DNA of 35,331 bases. Origin: an uncultured Caryophanales bacterium (GTDB lineage: Bacteria > Bacillota_I > Bacilli_A > RFN20 > CAG-826). This document shows, in pieces, positions 1-9,006 of this stretch. The stretch is taken from positions 1 through 35,331 of the forward strand of contig CAMVBL010000006.1 in assembly GCA_947165725.1 (NCBI GenBank), read 5' to 3'. The translations under genes and the position numbers were made by a program. Each line of letters starts with the position of its first letter. Positions within the stretch are counted from its first letter, which is position 1. The notes beneath the pieces were generated by a model. That model was not told the origin of the DNA. It was given only the letters and a program-made list of their open reading frames with translations, and ran no database searches.

Positions 1-322
<322 letters not shown>

Positions 323-434
323 TTCTTAAGATTTTTAATCGAATCCCAAAAGTAAAATTTAAGTTTTATTATTAACAAGAAAGCTAACATGTGGTAATAT
401 TCAGTTTTGAGAGAATAATTTCTCTTATAAAAAA

Positions 435-542
435 GTCTGGTGGCGATGGCGCGGTGGACACACCTGTTCCCATCTCGAACACAGAAGTTAAGCACCGTAG
501 TGGCGAAGATATCCGTAAGGACAAAATAGCGAGCCGCCGGGC
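435..542 (+). rRNA. 5S ribosomal RNA
   Basis: The terminal stem is fully visible: GTCTGGTGGC at 435-444 pairs over 10 bp, with G-U wobbles, with GCCGCCGGGC at 533-542. The conserved loop (CCCATCTCGAACACAG) lies at about 469-484. These ends give a length of about 108 nt, shorter than the roughly 116 nt usual in Bacillus-like Firmicutes and close to the short 5S RNAs of Mollicutes. It closes the rRNA operon begun by the 23S gene. Confidence 0.96.
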
Positions 543-549
543 TTTTTTA
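532..549 (+). terminator. Probable rRNA operon terminator overlapping the 5S 3' end
   Basis: AGCC (532-535) and GGCT (540-543) can form a short GC-rich hairpin directly before a run of six T residues. It reuses the last bases of 5S, so termination and the 5S terminal helix would compete. The stem is only 4 bp, so this is tentative. Confidence 0.45.
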
Positions 550-573
550 TTTTATCTAGTTATTTACATAACA

Positions 574-602
574 TTGATTTAATCAATATCTCTTGATAGA
601 CT
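574..602 (+). promoter_or_regulatory. Promoter for the membrane protein gene at 628
   Basis: TTGATT (574-579) and TAGACT (597-602) are 17 bp apart, with an extended -10 TG at 594-595. The -35 lies inside a perfect inverted repeat, ATTGATT/AATCAAT (573-587), which could be an operator. Predicted start is near 609, leaving a short leader that carries the AGGAG site at 616-620. Confidence 0.5.
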
Positions 603-627
603 TAAAATGACTATTAGGAGATTTTTT

Positions 628-1293
628 ATGAAAAAAGTTGCAGATATTTTAAGAGCCAATATCTTAATATTCTTCGGAGCGCTCTTATTCTTATTATTCG
701 TTAACTATTTAGCGGGAGCCGGCACAGTGTTGGCTGCAGGTATCATTGCCACTGTAATTTCACTTTATTACATTGCTATTGGCATTTTAGGTATCTTTAT
801 TGGCAATAAGTTAAATAAGAAAGTATTTGATGTTATTTCCGTTTGCTTATTTGTTTTCTTCATCTTCATCGGTAATATCTTTAGTATTGTCGATGTCGCT
901 GAAGCTGTGGCAGATGGCACCAGAGTTGGACCAACAGCCTGGATCGTTGCTATATTCGGTATGCTTGCTTCTTTAGCGTTATTAGTTTTCTATCCAATCG
1001 CTAAATTCACTAATAAGAGTGGATTAAAGAATCTTACGTATTTATTCGCTGGATTATTCACCTTATCTTTATTAACAAACATCTTATTCGACTTCCAAGG
1101 CTTTGCGATTAATTTAGGCCAAATCCCATTCATGTATGTCGCAGTCTACGCATTATTCGCTATCTATCTTTTTGGGTCATTAGAAAATGGTGATGCTCCT
1201 GCTAAGGAAGAGCCAAAAGCTATCGAACAAAAGGAAGAAGAAAAGCCAGAAGAACCTGCTCCTAAAGAAGCTCCTGCTGAAGAAGCTGAATAG
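628..1293 (+). CDS. Six-TM membrane protein with acidic Pro/Glu/Ala-rich tail, unknown function
   Basis: This 221-residue protein is not recognised. About six hydrophobic segments are visible (approximately residues 10-30, 36-60, 67-88, 102-125, 135-153 and 163-185). They are followed by a charged low-complexity C-terminal tail of about 35 residues, rich in Glu, Pro, Ala and Lys, presumably unstructured. The start at 628 was chosen because AGGAG lies 7 nt upstream and the protein then begins MKKVADIL; an in-frame ATG at 607 lacks a ribosome binding site. It stands alone between the rRNA operon and a terminator. The overall shape resembles small Mollicutes/Firmicutes membrane proteins of unknown role; no enzymatic motif is visible. 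Confidence 0.85.
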   Translation: MKKVADILRANILIFFGALLFLLFVNYLAGAGTVLAAGIIATVISLYYIAIGILGIFIGNKLNKKVFDVISVCLFVFFIFIGNIFSIVDVAEAVADGTRVGPTAWIVAIFGMLASLALLVFYPIAKFTNKSGLKNLTYLFAGLFTLSLLTNILFDFQGFAINLGQIPFMYVAVYALFAIYLFGSLENGDAPAKEEPKAIEQKEEEKPEEPAPKEAPAEEAE

Positions 1294-1317
1294 TTAATAT
1301 TCACATTTATCATAATA

Positions 1318-1338
1318 GAAAGCCGCAAGGCTTTTTAT
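1318..1338 (+). terminator. Rho-independent terminator
   Basis: AAAGCC, a GCAA tetraloop and GGCTTT form a compact hairpin running into a T-rich stretch, 25 nt after the stop codon of the membrane protein gene. Confidence 0.85.
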
Positions 1339-1341
1339 TTA

Positions 1342-1350
1342 TGCTACAAT
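1342..1350 (+). promoter_or_regulatory. Extended -10 promoter giving an apparently leaderless mRNA
   Basis: TGCTACAAT is a textbook extended -10 (TGnTAnAAT). Its last T is at 1350, so transcription should begin near 1357, exactly at the ATG of the next gene. No Shine-Dalgarno sequence lies before that ATG. The element overlaps the tail of the preceding terminator. Confidence 0.65.
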
Positions 1351-1356
1351 AGTGAT

Positions 1357-2580
1357 ATGAACATTAATTTAATACCTTTATATAGTTTCCTTTCTAAAAA
1401 GGAAGATAAGATCCAAAAAGAAGACCTTTTGTTTGTTGATGAAATCAACAATTATTTGATGAATGACGATTTAATCGTGCTAGAGAACGCTAAGGAGCCG
1501 ATTTTTAACATTATCCTTATCGGTTCAGGCGGAACAGAAAATCTCTTCTTAAAACGCCTAAAAGACTTACCAGAGCCACTAGTCATTTTATCAACATCAA
1601 GAAACAATTCTTTACCAGCTTCTTTAGAGATTAAAACTTATTTAGAAAATCACAATAAACTCTGTTTCTTATTAGTGGGTGATGAAAATCACATTGCTAA
1701 TATGATTAAACATATCGCCACGATTATTAATGCTTATAACAACGTTAAAGATAATCGCTTAGGTTTAATTGGAAATCCTAGCAGTTGGCTTATTGCTTCT
1801 CCAGTGGAACCAAAGATGATTTATCAAAACTTTAAGCAAAATATTGTGAAGATCAAGATGAAGGAACTTGAAGAATTAATCGAACAAGAAGAAAAAGAAA
1901 TGCTCGATATTAATGTTGTTCCTCACGCTAAAGAATTCATCGCAAAAGCGGAATCTCGTGATGATTTACAGTTCTCTCTTGTGATCTATAACGCTCTTAA
2001 AAAGTTAATAGCGAAATATCAATTAAATGGGTTAACAATCCGTTGCTTTGATATTCTTAAAAAATACAAACAAACAGCATGTCTTGCCTTAGCGATGCTC
2101 AATGAAGAAGGCATTACAGCGGGCTGTGAAGGTGATGTACCTAGCTTAGTTACTATGCATATTGTTAATTCATTAACAAATCGCAGTTCTTTCATGGCAA
2201 ATCCATCAAAATTCAATTATGAAGATAATTCCATCATGCTCGCGCATTGCACAGTTCCACTTAATATGGTCACTTCATATAAGTTAACAACTCATTTTGA
2301 AAGTGGGTTAGGAATTGGTGTGAAAGGTGAATTACCAGAAGGTCGTATTACCTTATGTAAAATCGCGCCTGATTACAGCTTAGAAAATACCCTCTGTATC
2401 CCCGCAAATTTAAAAGAGAACCTTTCTCTTGAAGGATACTGCAGAACGCAAATATCGGTTGCGTTAGGGGAAGAAGGACTTCTTGAAATCTTGAAGGCCA
2501 GCTTTGGCAATCACATCATTGTTTCATATGGTGATGTCTATCAAGATTTCCTTCCTTTACTCTCTTTATTAAGACGATAA
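1357..2580 (+). CDS. L-fucose/L-arabinose isomerase-fold family protein
   Basis: This 407-residue cytosolic protein shows the C-terminal signature of the fucose isomerase superfamily. Conserved blocks include RLGLIGNPSSWLIASP (near residue 133), GLTIRCFDIL (near 225), LNEEGITAGCEGDVPSL (near 249), FMANPS, LAHCTVPLNM and HFESGLGIGVKGELPEG. The Glu in AGCEGD, the His of AHC and the HFESG segment correspond to metal and substrate-binding positions in that fold. It is shorter than FucI (about 590 residues) and AraA (about 490), matching the shorter uncharacterised branch with a reduced N-terminal domain. The substrate cannot be assigned. Translation probably starts without a leader (ATG at 1357). 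It sits next to the rRNA operon rather than inside the glycan cluster, and a broken relative is present at 30038-30515. Confidence 0.8.
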   Translation: MNINLIPLYSFLSKKEDKIQKEDLLFVDEINNYLMNDDLIVLENAKEPIFNIILIGSGGTENLFLKRLKDLPEPLVILSTSRNNSLPASLEIKTYLENHNKLCFLLVGDENHIANMIKHIATIINAYNNVKDNRLGLIGNPSSWLIASPVEPKMIYQNFKQNIVKIKMKELEELIEQEEKEMLDINVVPHAKEFIAKAESRDDLQFSLVIYNALKKLIAKYQLNGLTIRCFDILKKYKQTACLALAMLNEEGITAGCEGDVPSLVTMHIVNSLTNRSSFMANPSKFNYEDNSIMLAHCTVPLNMVTSYKLTTHFESGLGIGVKGELPEGRITLCKIAPDYSLENTLCIPANLKENLSLEGYCRTQISVALGEEGLLEILKASFGNHIIVSYGDVYQDFLPLLSLLRR

Positions 2581-2625
2581 TGTTTACTTTTTCTCGACAA
2601 TGTTAGTAATTTTCTTCTTCATTGT

Positions 2626-2654
2626 TTGACATAACTACGTTTACTATGTAAAAT
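2626..2654 (+). promoter_or_regulatory. Consensus promoter for the Asp23-fakA operon, near-leaderless
   Basis: A perfect TTGACA (2626-2631) and TAAAAT (2649-2654) are separated by 17 bp. Initiation is expected near 2661, only about 5 nt before the ATG at 2666. There is no Shine-Dalgarno sequence, so this mRNA should be leaderless or nearly so. Confidence 0.8.
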
Positions 2655-2665
2655 AACACTGCTTT

Positions 2666-3016
2666 ATGGAAAAGAATACGAATACCCAAGTTTATTATCA
2701 CACACAGGATATCAAAGACGCGACCAGGGTTGCTGCGCTTGCATGCTATGGTGTCGTTGATATCGCCAGACGCGAAGATACTCTTCGTGCTGACAAACGC
2801 ATTAAGAAAGGAATTATCGAGGATCAAGCGATTTATGTGAAGAAATTCGCAAACCGCACCTTTACCGTCGACGTTTATTTAGTGCTTTCTAACGAAGTTA
2901 AAATTACCGAAGCTCTCGTTGAATGCCAAAAAACAATTATGTACCAACTCAATAAAAAATTTAATAAATCCTGCACAGGTGTAAACGTCTTTGGTGAGCA
3001 ACTATCCTCTCACTAA
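2666..3016 (+). CDS. Asp23/Gls24 family envelope stress response protein
   Basis: This 116-residue protein belongs to the Asp23/Gls24 (DUF322, YloU-like) family, small alpha/beta proteins associated with the cell envelope in Gram-positive bacteria. Visible signatures are the N-terminal helix (DIKDATRVAALACYGVVDIA), a central strand block (FTVDVYLVLSNEVKI) and the late segment VNVFGEQL, near the VNVHVEDV-like block usual at the end of the family. It is followed after 5 nt by the FakA gene, the same yloU-yloV pairing as in B. subtilis and many Firmicutes, so they very likely form one operon driven by the consensus promoter at 2626. The family is well known but its molecular role is still loosely defined. 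Confidence 0.9.
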   Translation: MEKNTNTQVYYHTQDIKDATRVAALACYGVVDIARREDTLRADKRIKKGIIEDQAIYVKKFANRTFTVDVYLVLSNEVKITEALVECQKTIMYQLNKKFNKSCTGVNVFGEQLSSH

Positions 3017-3021
3017 TACAT

Positions 3022-4641
3022 ATGAGAACATTAAACGGACAGACTTTAAAACAGCTTCTTATTTCAGGAAGCAATAATTTATATAACCATTATCCAGAAG
3101 TGGATGCTTTAAACGTTTTCCCAGTCCCAGATGGTGATACTGGTATGAACATGAACTTAACATTAACTTCCGGTAGTAAAGAAATCCAAAATAGAAGCGA
3201 TGAAAACGCTTATGAAATTAGTAAAGTTTTCTCTCGTGGCTTATTAATGGGCGCTAGAGGTAACTCTGGTGTTATTACTAGCCAAATCTTCCGTGGCTTT
3301 TCTAAAGGTTTAGATGGTTTAGAAGAAGTTAACGCTTTAGCGTTCTCTGCTGCTTTCCAAAAAGGTGTTGAAGTGGCTTATAAAGCCGTTGTTAATCCAG
3401 TCGAAGGTACAATCCTTACAGTTATTCGTGAATCAAGTCAATTCCTCGCGGATAACGTCAAAGATAACATGAGCATTGAAAAGTGCTTAGATCTCATGCT
3501 TCAAGAAGCAAGAGAATCCTTAAAGAGAACTCCAGAATTATTACCAGTTTTAAAAGAAGCTGGTGTCGTTGACTCTGGTGGTACTGGTCTTATCAGAATT
3601 TTAGAAGGTATGAGAATCGCCGCTGGTGGTGACTTCGTTGAAAGAAGCCAAGCTACCGCAACAGAAGCGCAAAACTCTACTGAAGAAGGCGAAGAAGAAG
3701 GATATTTATTAGAATTCGTCTTGAAATTATTAAAAGAAAAGAAAGCCTTCAACGAAAATAGATTCTCTAACTTATTATCCACAAACGGTGATGACTTAGT
3801 GGTCAATGTTAAAGATGATTGTGTTAAAGTTCACATCCGTGTTCTTAACCCAGGTGATATCTTAAATTACGCTCAACAATTTGGTGAATTCTTAAAGCTC
3901 AAATTAGTCAATCTTAAAGTCGGTGAATCCGCTGAAGAATTAGACTTCGAAGAGGAAGAGGAAGCCAAAGAAAAAACCGAATATGCAATGATTAGTGTTT
4001 CTGCTGGTCAAGGCATTGAAGATTTCTTAAAAGAAATTGGTGTTTCCGTCGTTGTTAAAGGCGGTCAAACCATGAACCCAAGTAGTGAAGATTTCGTTAG
4101 CGCTATTAAGAAAGCTAACGCTCATAACGTCTTCATTTTCCCAAATAACTCAAATATCGTCATGGCGGCTTCTCAAGCTTGCGATATGGTGGAAGATGCT
4201 GATACAAATGTCTACGTCATTCCAAGTAAGACAATTCCTCAAGGAATTAGCTCCGCGATTATGTTTAATCCAGAAGCTGATCCAGAAGAAAACTTCCGCT
4301 CCATGAAAGCGGCCTTAAAGAACGTCAAATCTGGTGAAGTCACATTTGCTATTAGAGATACCGAAATCGGTGGTGTAAAAGTCAAAAAAGACGATTTCAT
4401 TGGCATCTTCGAAAAAGATATCGTTGTTGATAATCCAAACAAGTTAGAAACATTAATGACCTTACTTGAAAAGATGATTGATGAAGATTCAAGCATCATC
4501 ACAATCCTCGTTGGTCAAGATGTTAACGATGAAGAAATGAACCAAGTATCTGAATTAATTGCTGAAAAATTCTCTGACTTAGACTTAGATATTAGAAAAG
4601 GTGATCAACCAGTTTATTCCTTCTTAATCGGTGTCGAGTAA
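3022..4641 (+). CDS. fakA: Fatty acid kinase catalytic subunit FakA (DAK2 domain protein, YloV-like)
   Basis: This 539-residue protein has the FakA layout: an N-terminal DAK2 nucleotide-binding domain (about 1-200), a middle domain, and a C-terminal DegV/DAK1-like region (about 315-539). The ATP/Mg site motif VPDGDTGMNM is at about residues 35-44 (Asp37 and Asp39 among the ligands). RGNSGVITSQIFRGFSKG and KEAGVVDSGGTG follow as in other members, and FIFPNNSNIVMAA is in the C-terminal half. In characterised bacteria FakA phosphorylates fatty acids delivered by a FakB protein, feeding phospholipid synthesis; no fakB is in this window. It follows the Asp23 gene after 5 nt without a Shine-Dalgarno sequence, suggesting coupled translation. 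A strong terminator follows at 4662. Confidence 0.9.
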   Translation: MRTLNGQTLKQLLISGSNNLYNHYPEVDALNVFPVPDGDTGMNMNLTLTSGSKEIQNRSDENAYEISKVFSRGLLMGARGNSGVITSQIFRGFSKGLDGLEEVNALAFSAAFQKGVEVAYKAVVNPVEGTILTVIRESSQFLADNVKDNMSIEKCLDLMLQEARESLKRTPELLPVLKEAGVVDSGGTGLIRILEGMRIAAGGDFVERSQATATEAQNSTEEGEEEGYLLEFVLKLLKEKKAFNENRFSNLLSTNGDDLVVNVKDDCVKVHIRVLNPGDILNYAQQFGEFLKLKLVNLKVGESAEELDFEEEEEAKEKTEYAMISVSAGQGIEDFLKEIGVSVVVKGGQTMNPSSEDFVSAIKKANAHNVFIFPNNSNIVMAASQACDMVEDADTNVYVIPSKTIPQGISSAIMFNPEADPEENFRSMKAALKNVKSGEVTFAIRDTEIGGVKVKKDDFIGIFEKDIVVDNPNKLETLMTLLEKMIDEDSSIITILVGQDVNDEEMNQVSELIAEKFSDLDLDIRKGDQPVYSFLIGVE

Positions 4642-4661
4642 ACTAATAAATTCTTAAAGAT

Positions 4662-4688
4662 AAAGACCACAAAAAAGTGGTCTTTTTT
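4662..4688 (+). terminator. Rho-independent terminator after fakA
   Basis: AAAGACCAC and GTGGTCTTT form a 9-bp stem around a six-A loop, ending in a T run. It separates the core fakA operon from the glycan-degradation region. Confidence 0.92.
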
Positions 4689-4712
4689 CATATTTTAATA
4701 TATTAAAAATGG

Positions 4713-4721
4713 TGGCATAAT
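4713..4721 (+). promoter_or_regulatory. Extended -10 promoter for the GH43-type lipoprotein gene
   Basis: TGGCATAAT is an extended -10 whose last T is at 4721. Initiation near 4728 leaves a 23-nt leader with AAGGA at 4740-4744, 6 nt before the ATG at 4751. No convincing -35 is seen. Confidence 0.5.
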
Positions 4722-4750
4722 ATAAGTGAACAAAACCGAAAGGAAAAGAT

Positions 4751-6310
4751 ATGAAAACTAAAATTAAACTCTTTTTTGCGCTTTCAGCCACCGCTTTACT
4801 TTCTTTAACTTCATGTGGTAACGCTAAGTATGCTGAAGAAACAGACGAAGCAATTATTAATCAGTTAGAAGTCGTCAATCGTGAAGATGGCGTTTATGGT
4901 AACATCTATCTTCCAACTGAAATCGAAGGCGCTACTGTGACTTGGAAAAGTAGCAATCAAAAAGTCATCGATGCTAAATGGAATGGCGATATGGCTCCAG
5001 GCATTGTCCATAGACAAGGCAAAGACACAACCGTTAAATTAACTGCTGTTATTGATAAAAACGGCACCAAGACTCAATATGAACAAGAAGTCAACGTTAA
5101 AGCCGCTGCTCCTGAAATCGCTGATGAAGATTATCAAGCTTATTTATTTGGTCACTTCGTTGGTGAAGGGCACGGCAAAACCGAAGGTGGTCAAAAGATT
5201 GCCACTGGTGAACAAATGTTCTTCGCTCTCGCTGATGTTGGTGAAGGCTTGAAGTTCAAAGATATGAACGGCTCCACAATGAATAACTTAAAACCAGTCT
5301 TATCCAGCAAGATTGGTGAAAGAGGTGTTAGAGACCCATATATCTGCCGTTCACCTGAAGGTGATACCTTCTATTTAATCGCTACAGACTTATCAGTCTA
5401 TACTAGAGGCGGTTGGAACAATAACGCTAATCAAGCCACTAAAACAGGTAGTCACTCCATCATCCTCTGGGAATCTCATGACTTAGTCAATTGGACCGAA
5501 GAAAGATTAATTGAAGTCGCTGCTCCTAACGCTGGTATGGCTTGGGCTCCTGAAATGATCTATTGTGAAGAAACTGGTTCATATTACATCTTCTTCTCTT
5601 CTACAGTCATTGATGATGTGAGCAAAGGTGTTAACGCTAAAATCTTAGAAAGAGATTGTGTCTATTACACAACCACAAGAGACTTCCGTCACTTTAGTGA
5701 AACTAAAAAATTCATCTCCAATATTAAATATCAAGACAATATCAAATCAAGAAACGAAAAAGACAACGATGCAATCAATAATGATTATCGTAAAGTTATT
5801 GATGGTTCTGTGATGAAGATTGGTGAATATTATTATAGTGCCTGTAAAGATGGTGGCAATAACGAAGAAGGCGGCGGCATCAGAATTCAAAGAACAACAT
5901 CCCTTCTTCCTCAAGAACAAGAAAGACCAGATGGCCTTTATGAAGAAGCTGTTCAATGGGAATTCGTTCAAAACTTAGCCGATGTTGGTTTCAAAGCTGA
6001 AGGTAGAGACGCTACCAATCAATGCTTAGAAGGTCCAGAATGGTTCTACCTTAACCAAGCAGATAGAAAGGATCCAAATGTTCCTGAAATCGGCTTAATG
6101 GCGGACTTCTATGCCAATACAAGTATTGGTTACATTCCATGGGCCACAACCGATGTTGAAGATATCAATAATGCTAATGGTTCTTGGAGACAACTTGCTA
6201 AGAATACAGAATTCAGTTGGGACTCTCAAACAAAACGTCATGGTACAATCCTCAGAATTACTGAAGAAGAAGCCAATAGACTTAAAGAAGCATATCCAAT
6301 TGCTAAATAA
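4751..6310 (+). CDS. Secreted lipoprotein, GH43-type five-bladed beta-propeller glycosidase with bacterial Ig domain
   Basis: This 519-residue lipoprotein has a signal peptide and lipobox LTSC with Cys22 as the lipid-anchored residue. Residues about 35-120 resemble an atrophied bacterial Ig-like domain (VTWKSSNQKVIDA core). The rest looks like a GH43-type beta-propeller: GVRDPYI supplies the candidate catalytic base Asp195, VIDGSVMKIGEYYY the candidate pKa-tuning Asp351, and CLEGPEWFYLN the candidate general acid Glu427 (Glu430 lies next to it). Such enzymes usually remove arabinofuranose, xylose or terminal galactose from plant polysaccharides; the specificity here cannot be read from sequence. 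It would act on the outer face of the membrane. It has its own promoter and terminators on both sides, so it is probably a single-gene unit. Confidence 0.85.
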   Translation: MKTKIKLFFALSATALLSLTSCGNAKYAEETDEAIINQLEVVNREDGVYGNIYLPTEIEGATVTWKSSNQKVIDAKWNGDMAPGIVHRQGKDTTVKLTAVIDKNGTKTQYEQEVNVKAAAPEIADEDYQAYLFGHFVGEGHGKTEGGQKIATGEQMFFALADVGEGLKFKDMNGSTMNNLKPVLSSKIGERGVRDPYICRSPEGDTFYLIATDLSVYTRGGWNNNANQATKTGSHSIILWESHDLVNWTEERLIEVAAPNAGMAWAPEMIYCEETGSYYIFFSSTVIDDVSKGVNAKILERDCVYYTTTRDFRHFSETKKFISNIKYQDNIKSRNEKDNDAINNDYRKVIDGSVMKIGEYYYSACKDGGNNEEGGGIRIQRTTSLLPQEQERPDGLYEEAVQWEFVQNLADVGFKAEGRDATNQCLEGPEWFYLNQADRKDPNVPEIGLMADFYANTSIGYIPWATTDVEDINNANGSWRQLAKNTEFSWDSQTKRHGTILRITEEEANRLKEAYPIAK

Positions 6311-6321
6311 TAAAGAACAAG

Positions 6322-6345
6322 GGAACCTTTAAAGGTTCCTTTTTT
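6322..6345 (+). terminator. Rho-independent terminator
   Basis: The palindrome GGAACCTTTAAAGGTTCC at 6322-6339 is followed by a run of T residues, 11 nt after the GH43 gene. Confidence 0.9.
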
Positions 6346-6511
6346 GTTGCTATAAAGTATTAAGGAAAATGGATCATACTAGAACACATAGTAGTGATTC
6401 TTGACTTTAAACACATAAATCTAAATTTACGATATAAAAAAAGAAAAATGCGCGACTATCGTTGTGTTTTAATTTTGTATAAGCAAAATGTCATCGTAAG
6501 GAGATTGATAT

Positions 6512-8908
6512 ATGAGAAAAAGGAATTTGCTTGTTTTATCATCATGCGTTATTTCATTTTGCTTAGCGGCTTGTAGCAACAAGAACAGCGATTCAAGTAA
6601 TGAAGTAAAAGAAGATATCCCTGAAACACAAAAGGCTGATCGAAGCAGTTTGAAATATGTTTCAGAATTAGATAGTTATAAAAAAGATGACTGGAAAGGC
6701 CATTGGATTTGGGCCACAAGTTGCTTTGAAGATAGCTATGTAGCGTTTAGAAAGACTTTTAATTTAAAAGAAACTGTTGGTTCTGTTAAAGCTCACATCT
6801 CTGCGGAATCTAAATATTTTATGTGGGTTAATGATGAACTAGTGACAATCGATGGCTCTTTAAAACGTGGACCAACACCATACGATTCATATTTTGATGA
6901 AGTAGAGATTAAGAATTTAAAACAAGGTGAAAACGTTATTGCCATCTTAGTGGCGTTTAATGGTAGAAGTGGAGATGGTTCCATTAATCCGACACTAGAA
7001 GATGAAGAAGGTATTGTCTCTTCTAAAGCGGGCCTATTATTTGAAATGCAAGCTGGTGATACTTTAGTTAAATCAGATAGTTCTTTTAAAGCTAAAAGAA
7101 TTGAAGCTTATCGCAATAAAATAAATGGCGGAAAAGATTATGTTTCTTATACTCAATCATCTATGCTTGCTGAAAGAAATGTCTTCTATGACGCTAGAGC
7201 GGAAATTGGCGATTATACAAAAAGCAATTATGATGATTCTTCATGGGAAAGCGCTAAAGCTGTTGCCAAAGCAGGATATTTGCCATTTGGTGATTTATAT
7301 TTAGCGCCAACAAAACCAATTAAGTTCCACGAAGTCGTAGATTTTAGCAATGCTAATGAATACGTTGGCAAAGCTTTGACGGAAGATACAACTCTTGCTT
7401 TAAAACTTCCAACTGACATCCAATTCTCTTGGGTTATTGATGTTGATGCAAGCGCTGGTCAAAAACTAACTTTCTATACTGATTCTTATCAATTTAATGA
7501 TGGCTTACAATCTTTTAAAGACACTTATGTCACAAAAGAAGGTAACCAATATTATGAAAACTATCCTTGGAGAAGTGGATATACATTATTTATCGAAGCT
7601 CCTAAGGGTGTCAAATTCAATAAACTTGCTTATCGCATGAGCGAGTTCAATGGCGAACTTATGACTCCATTTACTTCTTCCGATGCTAACATTGATACAC
7701 TTTGGAAGAAAGCGCAAAACACAGTAAGAGTGTGCATGCGTGATTCATTCATGGATTGTCCTGATCGAGAAAGAGGACCATATATGGGCGATGCTTCTAA
7801 CCAAGTTGATGCCACATTATATTGCTACGATCAAGGCGGTTTAGACATGATTAAAAAATCAATCTTAGCGTGTGTTGGGTGGGTTAAAAACGATAATGCT
7901 ATCCCAAGCCGTGCACCTAGTGTCAAACCACAAGAAATACCAAACCAATCATTAGCTTTCTTAACCAGTGCTTATCATTATTATGAACATTCTGGTGATA
8001 AGGAAACGATGACTTCTTACGCTAAAGCGGCAATTGAATATCTTAAATTATACAATATGAAAGACGGCCTCCCAGTTTATCGTGCTGGTAGTTGGACTTG
8101 GAACGACTGGGGTTCTTGTATTGATACTGATTTATTGCAAGTTGGATTCTATTATTATGCTTTAAGATTAACTAAACAATTAGTGGAAGACCTTAAGCTT
8201 AACATTGATATCTCTTTCATTAGTGAAAGAATGGCTTCTATGAAAGCAAATTATCACGATGCTTATTTCACTAACGAAGGTTTCAAATCATCATCTTCTA
8301 AATATATTGATGACCGCGCTAACGCATTATTGGCTCTTTCAGGTTTAGCCGAATCTTCTGACTATGAAACAATCATTAACGTTTTGACTAAAACTCGTGA
8401 AGCCAGCCCATTCTGCGAAAAATACGTTTTAGAAGCTCTTTGCTATATGGGTAGAATCGATTTAGCTAAAGAAAGAATGCTTCTTAGATATGATGGTATG
8501 ATCAAAGATAGTAGGGACACCCTCTATGAAAAATTTGATCTCACTGATGGTACATTCAATCACGCTTGGACTAGCGGTCCAATCTATATCATCAATCGCT
8601 ATATTGTTGGTCTTAAACCAACCAAAGCGGGATTTGAAGAATATGCTTTGACTTTGACAAATTTATTAGATTCGTTCAAATGTTCTAACTTTACAGTTAA
8701 AGGCAATATTGATATTGAATTAAAGAATAATAGTGGTGTTAAAACATTAACTATCACAAATATTGCCGCTAAAGGTGAAATTACTGTTCCTTCAAGCTTA
8801 GGAAATAATGTTTCCGTTAGTGGTGGTAACTTTGAAATCAAAGATGGTGAAAACGCTAAAATTGTGACCATCAATGAAGCCAAAGCATATACCTTAACTA
8901 TTAATTAA
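6512..8908 (+). CDS. Secreted lipoprotein, GH78-type alpha-L-rhamnosidase
   Basis: This 798-residue lipoprotein has a lipobox LAAC with Cys21 and a Ser/Asn-rich linker. N-terminal beta-sandwich domains (about 50-380, including GHWIWATSCFEDSYVAFRKTF) are followed by an (alpha/alpha)6 barrel. Diagnostic GH78 features are DCPDRERGPYMGDA (Asp415, Arg419 and Glu420 in the acid-catalyst loop), WTWNDWGSCIDTDLLQ in mid-barrel, and FNHAWTSGPIYIINRY around His684, followed by the small C-terminal beta domain. The family cleaves terminal alpha-L-rhamnose by inversion; other L-sugars are possible in distant members. AAGGAG upstream supports the start. The 166-nt gap before it has no gene and only weak promoter candidates. 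Neighbours suggest action on branched glycans containing rhamnose and uronic acid. Confidence 0.87.
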   Translation: MRKRNLLVLSSCVISFCLAACSNKNSDSSNEVKEDIPETQKADRSSLKYVSELDSYKKDDWKGHWIWATSCFEDSYVAFRKTFNLKETVGSVKAHISAESKYFMWVNDELVTIDGSLKRGPTPYDSYFDEVEIKNLKQGENVIAILVAFNGRSGDGSINPTLEDEEGIVSSKAGLLFEMQAGDTLVKSDSSFKAKRIEAYRNKINGGKDYVSYTQSSMLAERNVFYDARAEIGDYTKSNYDDSSWESAKAVAKAGYLPFGDLYLAPTKPIKFHEVVDFSNANEYVGKALTEDTTLALKLPTDIQFSWVIDVDASAGQKLTFYTDSYQFNDGLQSFKDTYVTKEGNQYYENYPWRSGYTLFIEAPKGVKFNKLAYRMSEFNGELMTPFTSSDANIDTLWKKAQNTVRVCMRDSFMDCPDRERGPYMGDASNQVDATLYCYDQGGLDMIKKSILACVGWVKNDNAIPSRAPSVKPQEIPNQSLAFLTSAYHYYEHSGDKETMTSYAKAAIEYLKLYNMKDGLPVYRAGSWTWNDWGSCIDTDLLQVGFYYYALRLTKQLVEDLKLNIDISFISERMASMKANYHDAYFTNEGFKSSSSKYIDDRANALLALSGLAESSDYETIINVLTKTREASPFCEKYVLEALCYMGRIDLAKERMLLRYDGMIKDSRDTLYEKFDLTDGTFNHAWTSGPIYIINRYIVGLKPTKAGFEEYALTLTNLLDSFKCSNFTVKGNIDIELKNNSGVKTLTITNIAAKGEITVPSSLGNNVSVSGGNFEIKDGENAKIVTINEAKAYTLTIN

Positions 8909-8933
8909 TAATTTATTTAGATTAAAGATTTAT

Positions 8934-9006
8934 AAGACCGTTTTTACTAATTAGCGCTAAAAGAAAGTAAGTTTGCGCTACTTAAATTGTAAAAACGGTC
9001 TTTTTT
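8934..9006 (+). terminator. Long two-tier hairpin with T run: terminator or attenuator
   Basis: A perfect 14-bp outer stem (AAGACCGTTTTTAC at 8934-8947 with its complement at 8989-9002) encloses an inner 6-bp stem TAGCGC/GCGCTA (8952-8957/8975-8980) and ends in a T run. No convincing promoter is visible between it and the next gene at 9043, so partial read-through from the rhamnosidase gene is possible. Confidence 0.8.

Noticed and set aside
323..434. tRNA genes in the rRNA spacer
   Set aside because: The spacer has no T-loop GTTCRANNC-type sequence or cloverleaf and is too short and AT-rich.
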